The notes: generated by a model not told the origin, from the sequence alone. Numbered from the stretch's first letter, positions 1-9,091 are shown. The stretch is DNA of 64,000 nt from Flaviramulus sp. BrNp1-15 (GCF_022259695.1 NZ_CP092099.1:2154471-2218470); one strand, 5' to 3'. Made by a program: numbers and translations.

Positions 1-824
1 TTGTTTGATGCTACAAAATGTTTAATTGGTAGACCTAATTGTTGTGCCATCATACCTGCGCAAATGTTACCAAAATTACCACTTGGCACAGAAAACACAA
101 TATCATTATACTTGTTATGTAACTGCTTGTATGCAAATATAAAATAGAATAATTGCGGTAACCAACGCGCTACGTTTATAGAGTTTGCAGATGTTAATTG
201 CATTTTGCTAGTTAATTCTTCATCTAAAAAGGCTGTTTTTACCATTGCTTGACAATCATCAAACGTACCATTAACCTCTAAAGCTTTTATATTCTGACCT
301 AAAGTAGTAAGCTGTTTTTCTTGAATATCGCTTACTTTTCCAGAAGGGTAAAGAATTACAACATTTACACCTTTAACTCCTAAAAAACCATTAGCCACTG
401 CGCCACCTGTATCACCAGAAGTAGCAACTAATACAGTTACTTCGTTTGTATTATCTTTATTAAAATAGCCTAAACAACGTGCCATAAAACGTGCACCAAC
501 ATCTTTAAAAGCCATTGTTGGCCCATGAAACAATTCTAAAGTTGAAATATTGTCGTTTAGTTTGATAACAGGAAAATCGAATGATAAAGTTTCTTCAACA
601 ATAGTTTTTAAAACGGCTTCAGGGATTTCTGGAGAAACAAATTGTTTTATAGCTTGAAAAGCGATTTCTGTATGAGATAAATTATCAATGTTATCAAAAA
701 AATCTTTTGGTAAAGGTGTAATGCTTTCTGGAAAATAGAGTCCTTTGTCTGGCGCTAAGCCTTTAACAACTGCGTTTTCAAAAGTTGTTTTTGGTGCTTT
801 ATGATTTAGTGAATAATAGTTCAT
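1..824 (-). CDS. thrC: Threonine synthase, C-terminus beyond window edge
   Basis: This enzyme converts O-phospho-L-homoserine to L-threonine with PLP, the last step of the threonine pathway, in the cytoplasm. My translation from the ATG at 824 starts MNYYSLNHKAPKTTFENAVV. It contains the PLP-lysine segment GPTMAFKDVGARF and the substrate/PLP-phosphate loop ATSGDTGGAVA, both typical of bacterial ThrC. The frame stays open to base 1, so about 274 residues of a usual 430 or so are present. It begins 3 bp after the thrB stop and is the last visible gene of thrA-thrB-thrC. It should share the attenuator upstream of thrA. Identification is firm; the remainder lies outside the window. Confidence 0.95.
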   Translation of the reverse strand, partial: MNYYSLNHKAPKTTFENAVVKGLAPDKGLYFPESITPLPKDFFDNIDNLSHTEIAFQAIKQFVSPEIPEAVLKTIVEETLSFDFPVIKLNDNISTLELFHGPTMAFKDVGARFMARCLGYFNKDNTNEVTVLVATSGDTGGAVANGFLGVKGVNVVILYPSGKVSDIQEKQLTTLGQNIKALEVNGTFDDCQAMVKTAFLDEELTSKMQLTSANSINVARWLPQLFYFIFAYKQLHNKYNDIVFSVPSGNFGNICAGMMAQQLGLPIKHFVASN

Positions 825-827
825 TTG

Positions 828-1751
828 TTATTTTAATATTTTGACTCCTTCAGTATTAATTTTAGATACATGAATATCAAAATCTATGTTTGTTTTTTTA
901 TAAATATTTTCTATAGCAACTTTCACATTTTTAGCACTTTCAACTCCTTTACATAAAGAAAAAATAGAAGGTCCAGAGCCTGATATTCCACAACCCAAAG
1001 CGCCTGCTTTTAATGAAGCATTTTTAACGTCGTTAAAATGTGGTATCAATTTACTTCTATGTGGCTCTACAATAACATCGTGCAAAGATTCTTTTAATAA
1101 ATTAAAATCACTAGTATGTAAACCATGAACGAAACTACCTACGTTTGCCCATTGTGTAATTGCATCTTGCAGCTTAACTTTCTCTGGAAGAACAGCACGT
1201 GCTTCGGATGTTTTAATTTCTATCTGTGGGTGAATAACTGTTGCATACAAATCTTTAGGAGTTGGAATTTCTAAAATTTGTAAAGGATTAATGGTTTTAA
1301 CTAAAGTAAAACCACCAAAAAGAGCAGGAGCGAGGTTATCGGCGTGCTCACATTTACTAGCTATAGCTTCCCCTTTAATGGCAAATTCTGTAAGTTGTGT
1401 TTTATTGAAAGGTCTTCCTAAAAGCTCATTCATTCCAAAAACACTACCAACCGCACTAGCAGCACTACTACCAATACCACTACCAGGTTTTATGTTTTTA
1501 TAAATTTCTATTTCAAAACCGAAATCTAAATTTAAAGTATCGTACATAGCTAAAGCTGAAACACCTGCAACATTTTGTTCCGTTTCATAAGGCAAATCAA
1601 AACCCGAAATATGAGTAATTCGAATTCCTTTTTTGTCAACTTTTCTAATCACCATTTCGTCTCCAACACTATCTAAACAAAACCCTAGCACATCAAAACC
1701 ACATGAAACATTGGCAACAGTAGCTGGTGAGAATATTTTTATTTCGTTCAT
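828..1751 (-). CDS. thrB: Homoserine kinase (GHMP family)
   Basis: It phosphorylates L-homoserine with ATP to O-phosphohomoserine, the substrate of the next gene's product. The GHMP ATP-binding loop is visible as PGSGIGSSAASAVG, and the C-terminal GHMP motif as GCGISGSGPSIFSL. I chose the ATG at 1751 (MNEIKIFSPATVANVSCGFD) because the family usually starts just before this SPATVANVSCGFD block, giving 307 residues, the normal length. An in-frame ATG at 1817, 5 bp after the thrA stop, would add 22 residues (MELHKESDFSC...) with no recognisable homology, so the longer form cannot be excluded. It is the middle gene of the thr operon. The assignment is secure; only the start is uncertain. Confidence 0.94.
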   Translation of the reverse strand: MNEIKIFSPATVANVSCGFDVLGFCLDSVGDEMVIRKVDKKGIRITHISGFDLPYETEQNVAGVSALAMYDTLNLDFGFEIEIYKNIKPGSGIGSSAASAVGSVFGMNELLGRPFNKTQLTEFAIKGEAIASKCEHADNLAPALFGGFTLVKTINPLQILEIPTPKDLYATVIHPQIEIKTSEARAVLPEKVKLQDAITQWANVGSFVHGLHTSDFNLLKESLHDVIVEPHRSKLIPHFNDVKNASLKAGALGCGISGSGPSIFSLCKGVESAKNVKVAIENIYKKTNIDFDIHVSKINTEGVKILK

Positions 1752-1822
1752 TTTATCTATTAAATAGTTTTCGGCTGCACTAGAGCAGGAAAAATCACTT
1801 TCTTTGTGCAACTCCATGATGT

Positions 1823-4267
1823 TTAATCGTTTCCTATTCTAATTATATCAGCAAATAAACCTGATGCTGTTACATCTGCACCAGCTCCAGCACCTTTAAT
1901 AATCATAGGTTGTTCTGGATAACGTTGCGTATAAAACATCACAATGTTATCTTTTCCTTCTAAATTATAAAATGGATGACCTTCAGGAATTTCCTCTAAA
2001 CCAACGCTTGCTTTTCCATTGTTGAATTGGGCAACATATTTTAGCTGACATTCTTTTTCTTTAGCCGAAGCATATAAATTTTGATAATGTGCTTCGTCTT
2101 TGATTAGAGTTTCATAAAAATCATCAACTGTGTCGCTTTTTAGACCTGATTCAGATAAAAACGGTGTGTTTTCTATATCTTCTAAATTCATTTCAACACC
2201 ACTTTCTCTTGCTAGAATGAGTATTTTTCTAGCTACATCAACACCACTTAAATCAATTCTAGGATCTGGTTCTGTGTAACCTTCGGCAGCTGCTTGTTTT
2301 ACAACATCATAAAACTTTGTTTTGTCATTGAAATTATTAAAAACAAAATTTAAACTTCCAGATAACACAGCTTGAATAGATGTTATTTTATCACCTGATG
2401 CAATTAAATTATTTAGGGTATCAATAATAGGTAATCCTGCACCAACATTGGTTTCAAATAAATAAGGTGCATTATACTTTAAAGATAATCGCTTTAATAA
2501 TTTATAGTTTTCAATATCACTAGAACAAGCAATTTTGTTACACGCTACAACACCTATACTTTGGCGTAAGTATTTCTCGTAAAAATTTGCAACATCTGCA
2601 TTTGCAGTAACATCTACAAAAATACTATTACGTAAATTAAGTGATTTAATTTTTTCAAAAAATCCATTAAGAGAGGCTTTGTCACCTTCTTCTAACTGTT
2701 CTTTCCAGTTACTTAAATTAATACCATTTTCATTGAAAATCATTTTTCTAGAATTTGATAATCCAGTAATTCGTAGATTAATTTTAAGATTTTCTTTTAA
2801 GTATTTTTTTTGCTGTTTTATTTGCTCTACAAGGCGTTCTCCAACATTTCCAACACCTGTTATAAACACATTTAGTTGTTTTGTCTTAGCCTCGAAAAAT
2901 TGCTCATGAAGCGTGTTTAAGGCCTTTTTTACATCACTTTCTGCAATAACTGCAGAAATATTTTTTTCTGATGCACCTTGGGCAATAGCTCTAATGTTTA
3001 TATTATTTTTTCCAAGAGTACTAAACATTTTACCACTAATACCTTGATGATTTTTCATATTATCACCAACTAAAGCAATGATAGACAAGCCAGTTTCTAC
3101 AATAATTGGATCTATTTTATGAAGAGCAATTTCGTTCTCAAACGTAGCATCTATAGTAGTTTTAGCAATATCTGCATCTTTTTCTTCTATACCTAAACAA
3201 ATAGAATGCTCTGATGATGCTTGAGTTATTAAAATAATATTGATTTTTTCCTGTGATAAGGTTTCAAATAAACGTTTAGAAAACCCGGGAATACCAATCA
3301 TTCCGCTGCCTTGTAATGTTAACAACGCAATATTATTAATATTACTTATACCTTTTACTGGTGATTTAGAAATAACTTCATCATTAGATATTACTGTTCC
3401 AACAGCTTCTGGTTCTAAAGTGTTTTTAATATGAATCGGGATATTTAAATCTAAAACGGGTTGTACTGTTGGCGGATACAAAACTTTAGCACCAAAATGA
3501 GACAGTTCCATAGCTTCCTGATACGATATTTTATCGATGGGATAAGCTTGTTTTACCAATTTCGGATTTGTTGTAAACATACCGCTTACGTCTGTCCAAA
3601 TTTCTAATTGCTCAACCTTTAAAGCCGCAGCAACAATAGCCGCAGTAAAGTCGGAACCTCCACGACCAAGAGTAGTTTGCTCTCCAGATTTAGATTTGGA
3701 GATAAACCCAGGTAAAATCGTGATTTTTTGAGCAGCTGATTTAAAATAATCTTGAATATTAGTATTACTAAGTTTGTAATCAACTTCAGCTTTTGTAAAG
3801 TTTGAATTTGTAACTATTAAATCCTGTGAGTTTTTACGTTCTGCAGATAAACCTCTGTTTTTCATCGTTTCAGCTATGATGAATGATGATAATATTTCAC
3901 CAAAACTCACTAATTTATCAGATGTTTTTGGAGATAATTCGTTAATTAAATAAATACCATCTAATAAACTTTTTAATTCATCTAACCTTTGATTAACAAA
4001 CGCCGTTATACTTTGTCCCTTTTGGGGGTTTAATTCTTTTATAATTGCTAAATGTTGTTCTTTTATTAATTCAAAAGTATCTATAAAAGATTGGTCTTTA
4101 TTTTGCGCTTGTTTACCTGCTAATAACAACTTATCTGTAATGCCGCCAACTGCTGAAACTACACAAACTACTTTATCTTTTTTAGAGTAGTTATCTAAAA
4201 TACTTATTACGTTATTTATATTTTTTGAAGAACCTACTGAAGTTCCTCCAAATTTTAAAACTTTCAT
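1823..4267 (-). CDS. thrA: Bifunctional aspartate kinase / homoserine dehydrogenase
   Basis: This fused enzyme catalyses the first and third steps from aspartate to homoserine. The N-terminal aspartokinase opens with MKVLKFGGTSVGS (kinase KFGGTS motif) and has the GRGGSDFTAA substrate loop near residue 205. A central pair of ACT-like regulatory domains covers roughly residues 310-460; in such enzymes they give threonine feedback. The C-terminal homoserine dehydrogenase has a Rossmann loop, FITGVGNVGERLVEQ, near residue 470, and the GYTEPDPRIDLSGVD block near 690. The 814 residues match ThrA/MetL-type fusions. It is the first structural gene of the operon, preceded by an apparent Thr/Ile leader peptide and alternative hairpins (4308-4458). 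Confidence 0.96.
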   Translation of the reverse strand: MKVLKFGGTSVGSSKNINNVISILDNYSKKDKVVCVVSAVGGITDKLLLAGKQAQNKDQSFIDTFELIKEQHLAIIKELNPQKGQSITAFVNQRLDELKSLLDGIYLINELSPKTSDKLVSFGEILSSFIIAETMKNRGLSAERKNSQDLIVTNSNFTKAEVDYKLSNTNIQDYFKSAAQKITILPGFISKSKSGEQTTLGRGGSDFTAAIVAAALKVEQLEIWTDVSGMFTTNPKLVKQAYPIDKISYQEAMELSHFGAKVLYPPTVQPVLDLNIPIHIKNTLEPEAVGTVISNDEVISKSPVKGISNINNIALLTLQGSGMIGIPGFSKRLFETLSQEKINIILITQASSEHSICLGIEEKDADIAKTTIDATFENEIALHKIDPIIVETGLSIIALVGDNMKNHQGISGKMFSTLGKNNINIRAIAQGASEKNISAVIAESDVKKALNTLHEQFFEAKTKQLNVFITGVGNVGERLVEQIKQQKKYLKENLKINLRITGLSNSRKMIFNENGINLSNWKEQLEEGDKASLNGFFEKIKSLNLRNSIFVDVTANADVANFYEKYLRQSIGVVACNKIACSSDIENYKLLKRLSLKYNAPYLFETNVGAGLPIIDTLNNLIASGDKITSIQAVLSGSLNFVFNNFNDKTKFYDVVKQAAAEGYTEPDPRIDLSGVDVARKILILARESGVEMNLEDIENTPFLSESGLKSDTVDDFYETLIKDEAHYQNLYASAKEKECQLKYVAQFNNGKASVGLEEIPEGHPFYNLEGKDNIVMFYTQRYPEQPMIIKGAGAGADVTASGLFADIIRIGND

Positions 4268-4307
4268 GTTTTAATGCATTGAATAATTAAAAATAATATT
4301 TGAAATG

Positions 4308-4374
4308 TTGTAATTTTTGAAATTACAATAATAGCCTGTAGAATATGTGATTAGCAACCCCAAAGGGTTGTAAT
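4308..4374 (-). promoter_or_regulatory. Alternative hairpins of a putative thr attenuator
   Basis: Reading the minus strand, a 6-bp hairpin (CAACCC / GGGTTG, plus 4355-4370) covers the last leader codons. A 9-bp hairpin (TTGTAATTT / AAATTACAA, plus 4308-4328) follows the leader stop. The ATTACAA in the 3' arm of the second hairpin also occurs inside the leader codons (plus 4368-4374), so the segment TTGTAAT can pair with either copy but not both. That is the layout of a ribosome-stalling attenuator. The 3' hairpin is AT-rich and its T-rich tail is about 10 nt away, so it is not a classical intrinsic terminator. The structure is seen; the function is inferred. Confidence 0.6.
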
Positions 4375-4458
4375 GTTTATTGTAGTAGCTAAAAAAGATG
4401 TTGTTCCTTTTGTAAAAAAAGAAATTAAACAACATGTATTTTGGCTTAAATGATTCAT
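4351..4458 (-). CDS. Threonine/isoleucine-rich leader peptide of thrABC
   Basis: A 35-codon ORF starts with ATG at 4458 and stops at 4351, 83 bp before thrA. It is too short for most gene callers. It encodes 8 Thr and 3 Ile in 35 residues, densest at residues 24-31 (ATTINITT), with further Thr at 8, 16, 19 and 20; it ends TLWGC. Such a Thr/Ile run directly upstream of an aspartokinase-homoserine dehydrogenase gene is the hallmark of a thr leader peptide, as in E. coli thrL. Starvation should stall a ribosome on these codons and alter folding of the hairpins at 4308-4374. A promoter-like element lies 20-55 bp upstream. The peptide itself probably has no function beyond regulation. Confidence 0.75.
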   Translation of the reverse strand: MNHLSQNTCCLISFFTKGTTSFLATTINITTLWGC

Positions 4459-4479
4459 TATAATTAATGTAATACTATC

Positions 4480-4514
4480 CAAATGTATTACTTTTAGCCT
4501 AATAAAAAAACAAA
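4480..4514 (-). promoter_or_regulatory. Putative promoter of the thr operon
   Basis: On the minus strand TTTG (4514-4511) is followed after 23 bp by TACATTTG (4487-4480), a full match to the Bacteroidota -7 box TAnnTTTG. The spacing is at the long end of the known range. Transcription would start near 4476, leaving about 18 nt before the leader-peptide ATG at 4458, which fits an attenuated leader transcript. Confidence 0.55.
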
Positions 4515-4611
4515 AAGATTTTTTTTATAGTATTCTTATATTGAATCGGATTTCTTTGAAAAAAAGCGGTAAACAATTATAAGAATTGAAAAATCAATAA
4601 TTATTTAGTAG

Positions 4612-6177
4612 ATGAAAATATTTTCAAAAGAACAAATTTACGAAGGAGATAAAATAACAACAGAAAGACAACAGATTTCTTCAACAGATTTAATGGAGCG
4701 TGCTGCAACCCAAATTTTCAATTGGATGCACATGCGTATGCAAGGTGCCCAAGTGCCTGTTCATGTGTTTTGTGGCATTGGTAATAATGGAGGTGACGGA
4801 TTAGTACTTGCCAGACATCTTATAACACATGGTTATAATGTAAATACTTACGTGGTTAATTGTAGTGATAAACGCTCTAAAGATTTTTTAATTAATTATG
4901 ATAGAATTAAAAATGTAACTAAAAAATGGCCAATATTATTAAAATGTGCTTCAGATTTCCCAGAAATTCATCAAGATGATATTATAGTTGATGCTGTTTT
5001 TGGAATTGGTTTAAACCGACCTGTTGATGAATGGGTGAAAGGATTATTTATGCATTTTAGAGCTAGTAAAGCATTTACATTGTCTATAGATATTCCATCA
5101 GGTTTATTTCCAGATAAATCAGTTGAGGACGAAGATGCTGTTGTTTGGGCAGGTTATACTTTAAGTTTTGCATCACCAAAATTGGTTTTCTTTTTACCTG
5201 AAACTGCTAAATACACCGTACAATGGGAAGTTTTAGATATAGGATTAGATCAAGAGTTTTTATACACTACACAAACCGAAGTTGAACTTATTGGAAAACA
5301 TGAAGTATTACCAAATTATATTCCAAGAGAAAAGTTTTCGCATAAAGGACAATTTGGGCATACTTTAATTATTGGCGGTAGTTATGGAAAAATAGGTGCT
5401 GTAACTTTGGCTAGTAGAGCTGCATTATCTGCTGGAGCAGGATTAGTATCAACTTATATTCCTAAATGTGGCTATATGCCTTTGCAGTCTGCTTTTCCTG
5501 AGACTATGGTAATTACTGATAAAGATGAAGAAAAAATAACTTCAATTAATTTTGAAATTGAGCCCACAGTAGTTGCTTTTGGAATTGGAGCAGGAACCGA
5601 TACAAAAACCATAAGTGCTTTCGAAGCTTTTTTAAAAACAAATAAAGTGCCTTTGGTAATTGATGCCGATGGTTTAAATATCCTTTCTAAAAAGAAAGCG
5701 TTATTAAAATTGTTGCCAGAAGATACTGTATTAACACCACACCCAAAAGAACTAGAACGTTTAATTGGTAAATGGAAAAACGATTTCGACAAATTAAAGA
5801 AAGTAAAAGTATTTTCTAAAAAGTATAAGGTTATTATAGTTATTAAAGGTGCTAATACCATAACTGTTTTTAACGAAAAACTTTATGTTAACACTACCGG
5901 AAATCCAGGTTTAGCAACAGCGGGAAGTGGTGATGTTTTAACAGGAATTATAACAGGTTTAATTTCCCAACAATATCACCCATTAACTGCGGCTATTTTT
6001 GGTGTGTATTTACATGGAAAATCTGCAGACATTGCTATTGAAGATTTTGGGTATCAAAGTTTAATTGCTAGTCATGTTATTGAGTATTTAGGAGAAGCAT
6101 TTATAGATTTATTTAAACAACCTGAACAACAACAGCAACCAGAAGAAGCCACTGAAGAGGCAAATGAACAAGCATAA
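4612..6177 (+). CDS. nnr: Bifunctional NAD(P)H-hydrate epimerase / ADP-dependent dehydratase
   Basis: This metabolite-repair enzyme restores NAD(P)H from damaged hydrates: the N-terminal YjeF domain epimerises NAD(P)HX, and the C-terminal ribokinase-like domain dehydrates the S form with ADP. The N-terminal half shows the GIGNNGGDGLVLARH loop (about residues 57-71). The C-terminal half shows HKGQFGHTLIIGGSYGKIGA, VIDADGLNIL and NPGLATAGSGDVLTGI (near 430-445), the family's Asp-containing nucleotide loop. At 521 residues it is full length. A low-complexity Gln/Glu tail (residues 505-521) is unusual but harmless. It stands alone, divergent from thr, and is closed by a strong terminator at 6174-6204. 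Confidence 0.95.
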   Translation: MKIFSKEQIYEGDKITTERQQISSTDLMERAATQIFNWMHMRMQGAQVPVHVFCGIGNNGGDGLVLARHLITHGYNVNTYVVNCSDKRSKDFLINYDRIKNVTKKWPILLKCASDFPEIHQDDIIVDAVFGIGLNRPVDEWVKGLFMHFRASKAFTLSIDIPSGLFPDKSVEDEDAVVWAGYTLSFASPKLVFFLPETAKYTVQWEVLDIGLDQEFLYTTQTEVELIGKHEVLPNYIPREKFSHKGQFGHTLIIGGSYGKIGAVTLASRAALSAGAGLVSTYIPKCGYMPLQSAFPETMVITDKDEEKITSINFEIEPTVVAFGIGAGTDTKTISAFEAFLKTNKVPLVIDADGLNILSKKKALLKLLPEDTVLTPHPKELERLIGKWKNDFDKLKKVKVFSKKYKVIIVIKGANTITVFNEKLYVNTTGNPGLATAGSGDVLTGIITGLISQQYHPLTAAIFGVYLHGKSADIAIEDFGYQSLIASHVIEYLGEAFIDLFKQPEQQQQPEEATEEANEQA

Positions 6178-6204
6178 AAAAAGGCGCTATTTGCGCCTTT
6201 TTGT
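6174..6204. terminator. Bidirectional intrinsic terminator
   Basis: AAAAAGGCGC and GCGCCTTTTT form a 10-bp stem with a 5-nt TATTT loop, flanked by A and T runs. It lies between convergent nnr (+) and the thioredoxin-like gene (-), so it can serve both strands. Confidence 0.85.
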
Positions 6205-6225
6205 TTTAATATTCTTTATTTGAAA

Positions 6226-7275
6226 TTAAATATTTAAAGAATTAAATAATTCTACGAGTTTTGGACTAGATGGTCTTGGAGCGTCTGCATTTACAACATT
6301 TCCGTTAGGATCGATTAAAATAAAACGAGGAATACCATTTATTTTGAAATTCTGAACAAATTCAGATCTCCAACCATTATTTGAAAATAATTGAATACCG
6401 CCCATTTCTTTTTCAGCTATCATTTTTTTCCATCCTTCTTTTGAAGCTGCTAAAGCTAATTCAGGGGTTTCGGCTCTATAACCTCTACCATTATCAACAG
6501 AAATACTCACAAATTCAATGTTTTTTCCATGATACGCTTTTTCAAGTCTTTTAAGCGAAGGAATTTCAACTTTACAAGGTCCGCACCAAGTTGCCCAAAC
6601 ATCTACGTAAACATATTTGCCTTTTAAATCTGATAGCGATGTGGTTCCGCCTTTGTAGTTTTCGTAATTCACAAAAGCAGGAGATGGTTTTCCTATAAAA
6701 TCTGAAAATTGATTAGCACGCGCTTGTTGTTGGGTGTATGCATTTAAAAGTCCTTCAGGTAATTTTTCAAGAGCATTTTTATCACCTGAATAAACTATTG
6801 AATCCAGATTTTTTGTGTTTTCTAACAACTCAGCGAACTCTGATTGTATTTCAGTCACTTTTGCTTTAAAAGCATCTTCATCCATATCAAATAGAGTAGG
6901 AGTGAAACTGTTTTCTTGTAATAAAGCTTTTTTTGCTAGATAATTATTTGTTTCAGCACCAACTCCAGAATATTTTATGGTTTCATCAAACTCTTTTGTG
7001 TCTAATGTTATATTTAAATCATATCCATTTTTAAGGAAAACAGATGTAGATTCATTTCCATCATAAAAGTTATGTATTCCTGCATCAACTTTTAATGTAT
7101 CACTAAAAGTTCCATCTTCATTAACTTTAATTGTTTTTGAATATGTACGTGTACGCACTACAATTGAATCACTAAACTTGTCTGTTATCTTTCCAGAAAA
7201 TGTTACATAATCTTTCGGTTCTTCTTTACAAGCTATCGTTGCAATTGCTAGTGATAATAAAAGTAATTTTTTCAT
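6226..7275 (-). CDS. TlpA-like thiol-disulfide oxidoreductase lipoprotein
   Basis: A predicted lipoprotein of 349 residues. The N-terminus MKKLLLLSLAIATIACKEE has a lipobox ending at Cys16, so it should be anchored in the periplasm-facing membrane. Residues 20-120 resemble the DUF4369 beta domain often fused to thioredoxins in Bacteroidota (YVTFSGKITDKFSDSIVVR). The C-terminal thioredoxin fold carries WATWCGPC with the redox pair Cys231/Cys234 and a cis-Pro segment, INGIPRFIL. The likely role is reduction or isomerisation of exported protein thiols; the partner is unknown. I chose the ATG at 7275 because it starts the signal peptide directly; an in-frame ATG at 7296 adds 7 residues. Confidence 0.88.
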   Translation of the reverse strand: MKKLLLLSLAIATIACKEEPKDYVTFSGKITDKFSDSIVVRTRTYSKTIKVNEDGTFSDTLKVDAGIHNFYDGNESTSVFLKNGYDLNITLDTKEFDETIKYSGVGAETNNYLAKKALLQENSFTPTLFDMDEDAFKAKVTEIQSEFAELLENTKNLDSIVYSGDKNALEKLPEGLLNAYTQQQARANQFSDFIGKPSPAFVNYENYKGGTTSLSDLKGKYVYVDVWATWCGPCKVEIPSLKRLEKAYHGKNIEFVSISVDNGRGYRAETPELALAASKEGWKKMIAEKEMGGIQLFSNNGWRSEFVQNFKINGIPRFILIDPNGNVVNADAPRPSSPKLVELFNSLNI

Positions 7276-7353
7276 GTTAAGTATTTGTTTTTTCAAAAGT
7301 ATAAACTTGATAAGGTTTTATTGTAAGTTTTAGTTAAAATTAACATTTATCTA

Positions 7354-8208
7354 TTACAACTTAAAAACCAAAGATTCATAGTCTACAATTTCGGGAATTA
7401 TATTAAGCGCATATAGCTCTTTTTGAGCATTCATTACGGTTTCTTTATCAATTAACTCTTGAGACCATTCAGTAATACTCAACCACTCTTGTACATCTTC
7501 TAGTTGTTGCTTATAACGGTTGGCTATCGTTTTATCAATACTTGGAATATCTTTAAATTCTACTGTAGTATTATTAATTATCTCTAAAATAGTTTCCAAT
7601 TCTTCACGATTAGATTCAATAAAATCTTCTCTAACAGCTATAACAAAACATGGCCATGGAGAAGGGCAATTGTCAATACGACGAAATGTACCATCATCTA
7701 CCAAAGGTTTAGTTGTAAATTTTTCCCATAGAAAGTAATCGGCTTTTCCTTCGGTTAAACCTTCAACAGCGCCTTCTAAGTTTTTTATAACTTCAAAGTC
7801 TAAATCTTTTTCTAAGTCCCAATTATTGTTTTCAGCATTTATATATGCCATTAAATGCGAACCAGAACCATATCTGCTAATAGCAGCTTTAGTTCCTTTT
7901 AAATCTTCAACAGTTTTATAATTAGAATTATTGGCTACATGAACACCCCAAATTAAAGGCGATTGCACAAAGGTTTGTACAATTTTACTAGGGTTGCCAG
8001 CAATAATGTCTTTAATTATACCTTCTGTAAGTATTACAGCTAGATCAATTTCTTTATTGCGAAGCGCTTTACACATGGCACCAGTTCCTCCCGGATAATC
8101 ATGCCAACGCAAATTAATGTCTTTCTCTTTATACTCGCCGTTTTTTAGTGTTAAGTACCAAGCTAAATTAAAATGTTCTGGTACACCACCAATATTAACT
8201 TTCTTCAT
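7354..8208 (-). CDS. Periplasmic-binding-like (SsuA/NMT1-type) substrate-binding protein without signal peptide
   Basis: The 284 residues look like a type-2 solute-binding fold of the nitrate/sulfonate/thiamine-precursor group: GGVPEHFNLAWYLTLKNGEY (residues 7-26), a GGTGAMCKAL ligand loop, DLAVILTEG, and SRYGSGSHLMAYI in domain two. What is odd is that it starts MKKVNIGGVPEH, with no signal peptide or lipobox, and no ABC permease or ATPase gene is near. A cytoplasmic ligand-binding or pathway-enzyme role is therefore possible. It is the 3' member of the close minus-strand cluster with the nucleoside phosphorylase (13 bp upstream). The substrate is not identifiable from the sequence. Confidence 0.75.
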   Translation of the reverse strand: MKKVNIGGVPEHFNLAWYLTLKNGEYKEKDINLRWHDYPGGTGAMCKALRNKEIDLAVILTEGIIKDIIAGNPSKIVQTFVQSPLIWGVHVANNSNYKTVEDLKGTKAAISRYGSGSHLMAYINAENNNWDLEKDLDFEVIKNLEGAVEGLTEGKADYFLWEKFTTKPLVDDGTFRRIDNCPSPWPCFVIAVREDFIESNREELETILEIINNTTVEFKDIPSIDKTIANRYKQQLEDVQEWLSITEWSQELIDKETVMNAQKELYALNIIPEIVDYESLVFKL

Positions 8209-8221
8209 TAAATCAATCTGT

Positions 8222-9091
8222 TTATTCTATAATTTTATTGAGTGTGTATATAATTAAGTCTTCTACAACTTGTGATGGGTTTTCGCTAAATGTTCCCGAT
8301 GCTCTATTGGCAATAATAGCATTCAAAGATATGGCATGATGACCTAATAATTTAGATAATCCATAAATGGCAGAGGTTTCCATCTCTAAATTTGTGATTC
8401 GATTACCATTAAAATTAAAATTATCCATCTTGGAATTCAAAGTAGTGTCTTGAATAGGTAATCGTAAAACACGCCCTTGCGGGCCGTAAAACCCACCAGC
8501 TGTAGCAGTTATACCTTTATATGTTTTGTCGCTTTCAAAAACTTTTTCAAGCTTATCACTAACCTTAACAATAATTGGTTTTGATTTGTTTTCATGCCAA
8601 TTAGTTTGAGAAATAAACGCATTTTCAATTTCAGGATTACTAACAGGTTCAATGATGTAGGAGTGAAGCAGACCATTAAGATCTAAACCATATTCGCTCA
8701 AAACAAAAGAATCTACAGGAATATCTTCTTGTAAAGATCCAGATGTACCAACTCTAATGATGTTAAGGCTGGTAAGATTTTCTTTTGGTTTTCTAGTTTT
8801 TAAATCAATATTAAAAAGCGCATCTAATTCGTTTAAAACAATATCAATATTATCAGGACCAATTCCTGTTGAGATAACACTTATGCGAGTACCTTTATAA
8901 GTACCGGTTTGTGTTTTAAATTCTCTTTTTTGAATAGAAAATTCTATGGAATCAAAATGTTTAGTTACTTTTTCTACGCGATTTTGATCACCTACAAATA
9001 TGATAGTGTTAGAAACATGTTCTGGTTTCAGATTTAAATGATAAACACTACCATCTGGGTTTAAAATAAGTTCAGATTCTTTAATTGGCAT
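8222..9091 (-). CDS. Nucleoside phosphorylase (uridine phosphorylase-like)
   Basis: This cytosolic enzyme should split a nucleoside with phosphate into base and (deoxy)ribose-1-phosphate. PNP/UDP-family signatures are GDQNRVEKV near residue 34, VISTGIGPDNIDIVLNEL (phosphate and ribose region), IIRVGTSGSLQ near residue 111, and NLEMETSAIYGLSKLLGH near residue 240, the EMET/S segment that binds the ribose hydroxyls. Length (289) fits flavobacterial uridine phosphorylase-like proteins; the exact base is not certain. Its first 11 bp overlap the end of the DUF1835 gene, so the two are co-transcribed and possibly translationally coupled. Confidence 0.85.
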   Translation of the reverse strand: MPIKESELILNPDGSVYHLNLKPEHVSNTIIFVGDQNRVEKVTKHFDSIEFSIQKREFKTQTGTYKGTRISVISTGIGPDNIDIVLNELDALFNIDLKTRKPKENLTSLNIIRVGTSGSLQEDIPVDSFVLSEYGLDLNGLLHSYIIEPVSNPEIENAFISQTNWHENKSKPIIVKVSDKLEKVFESDKTYKGITATAGGFYGPQGRVLRLPIQDTTLNSKMDNFNFNGNRITNLEMETSAIYGLSKLLGHHAISLNAIIANRASGTFSENPSQVVEDLIIYTLNKIIE

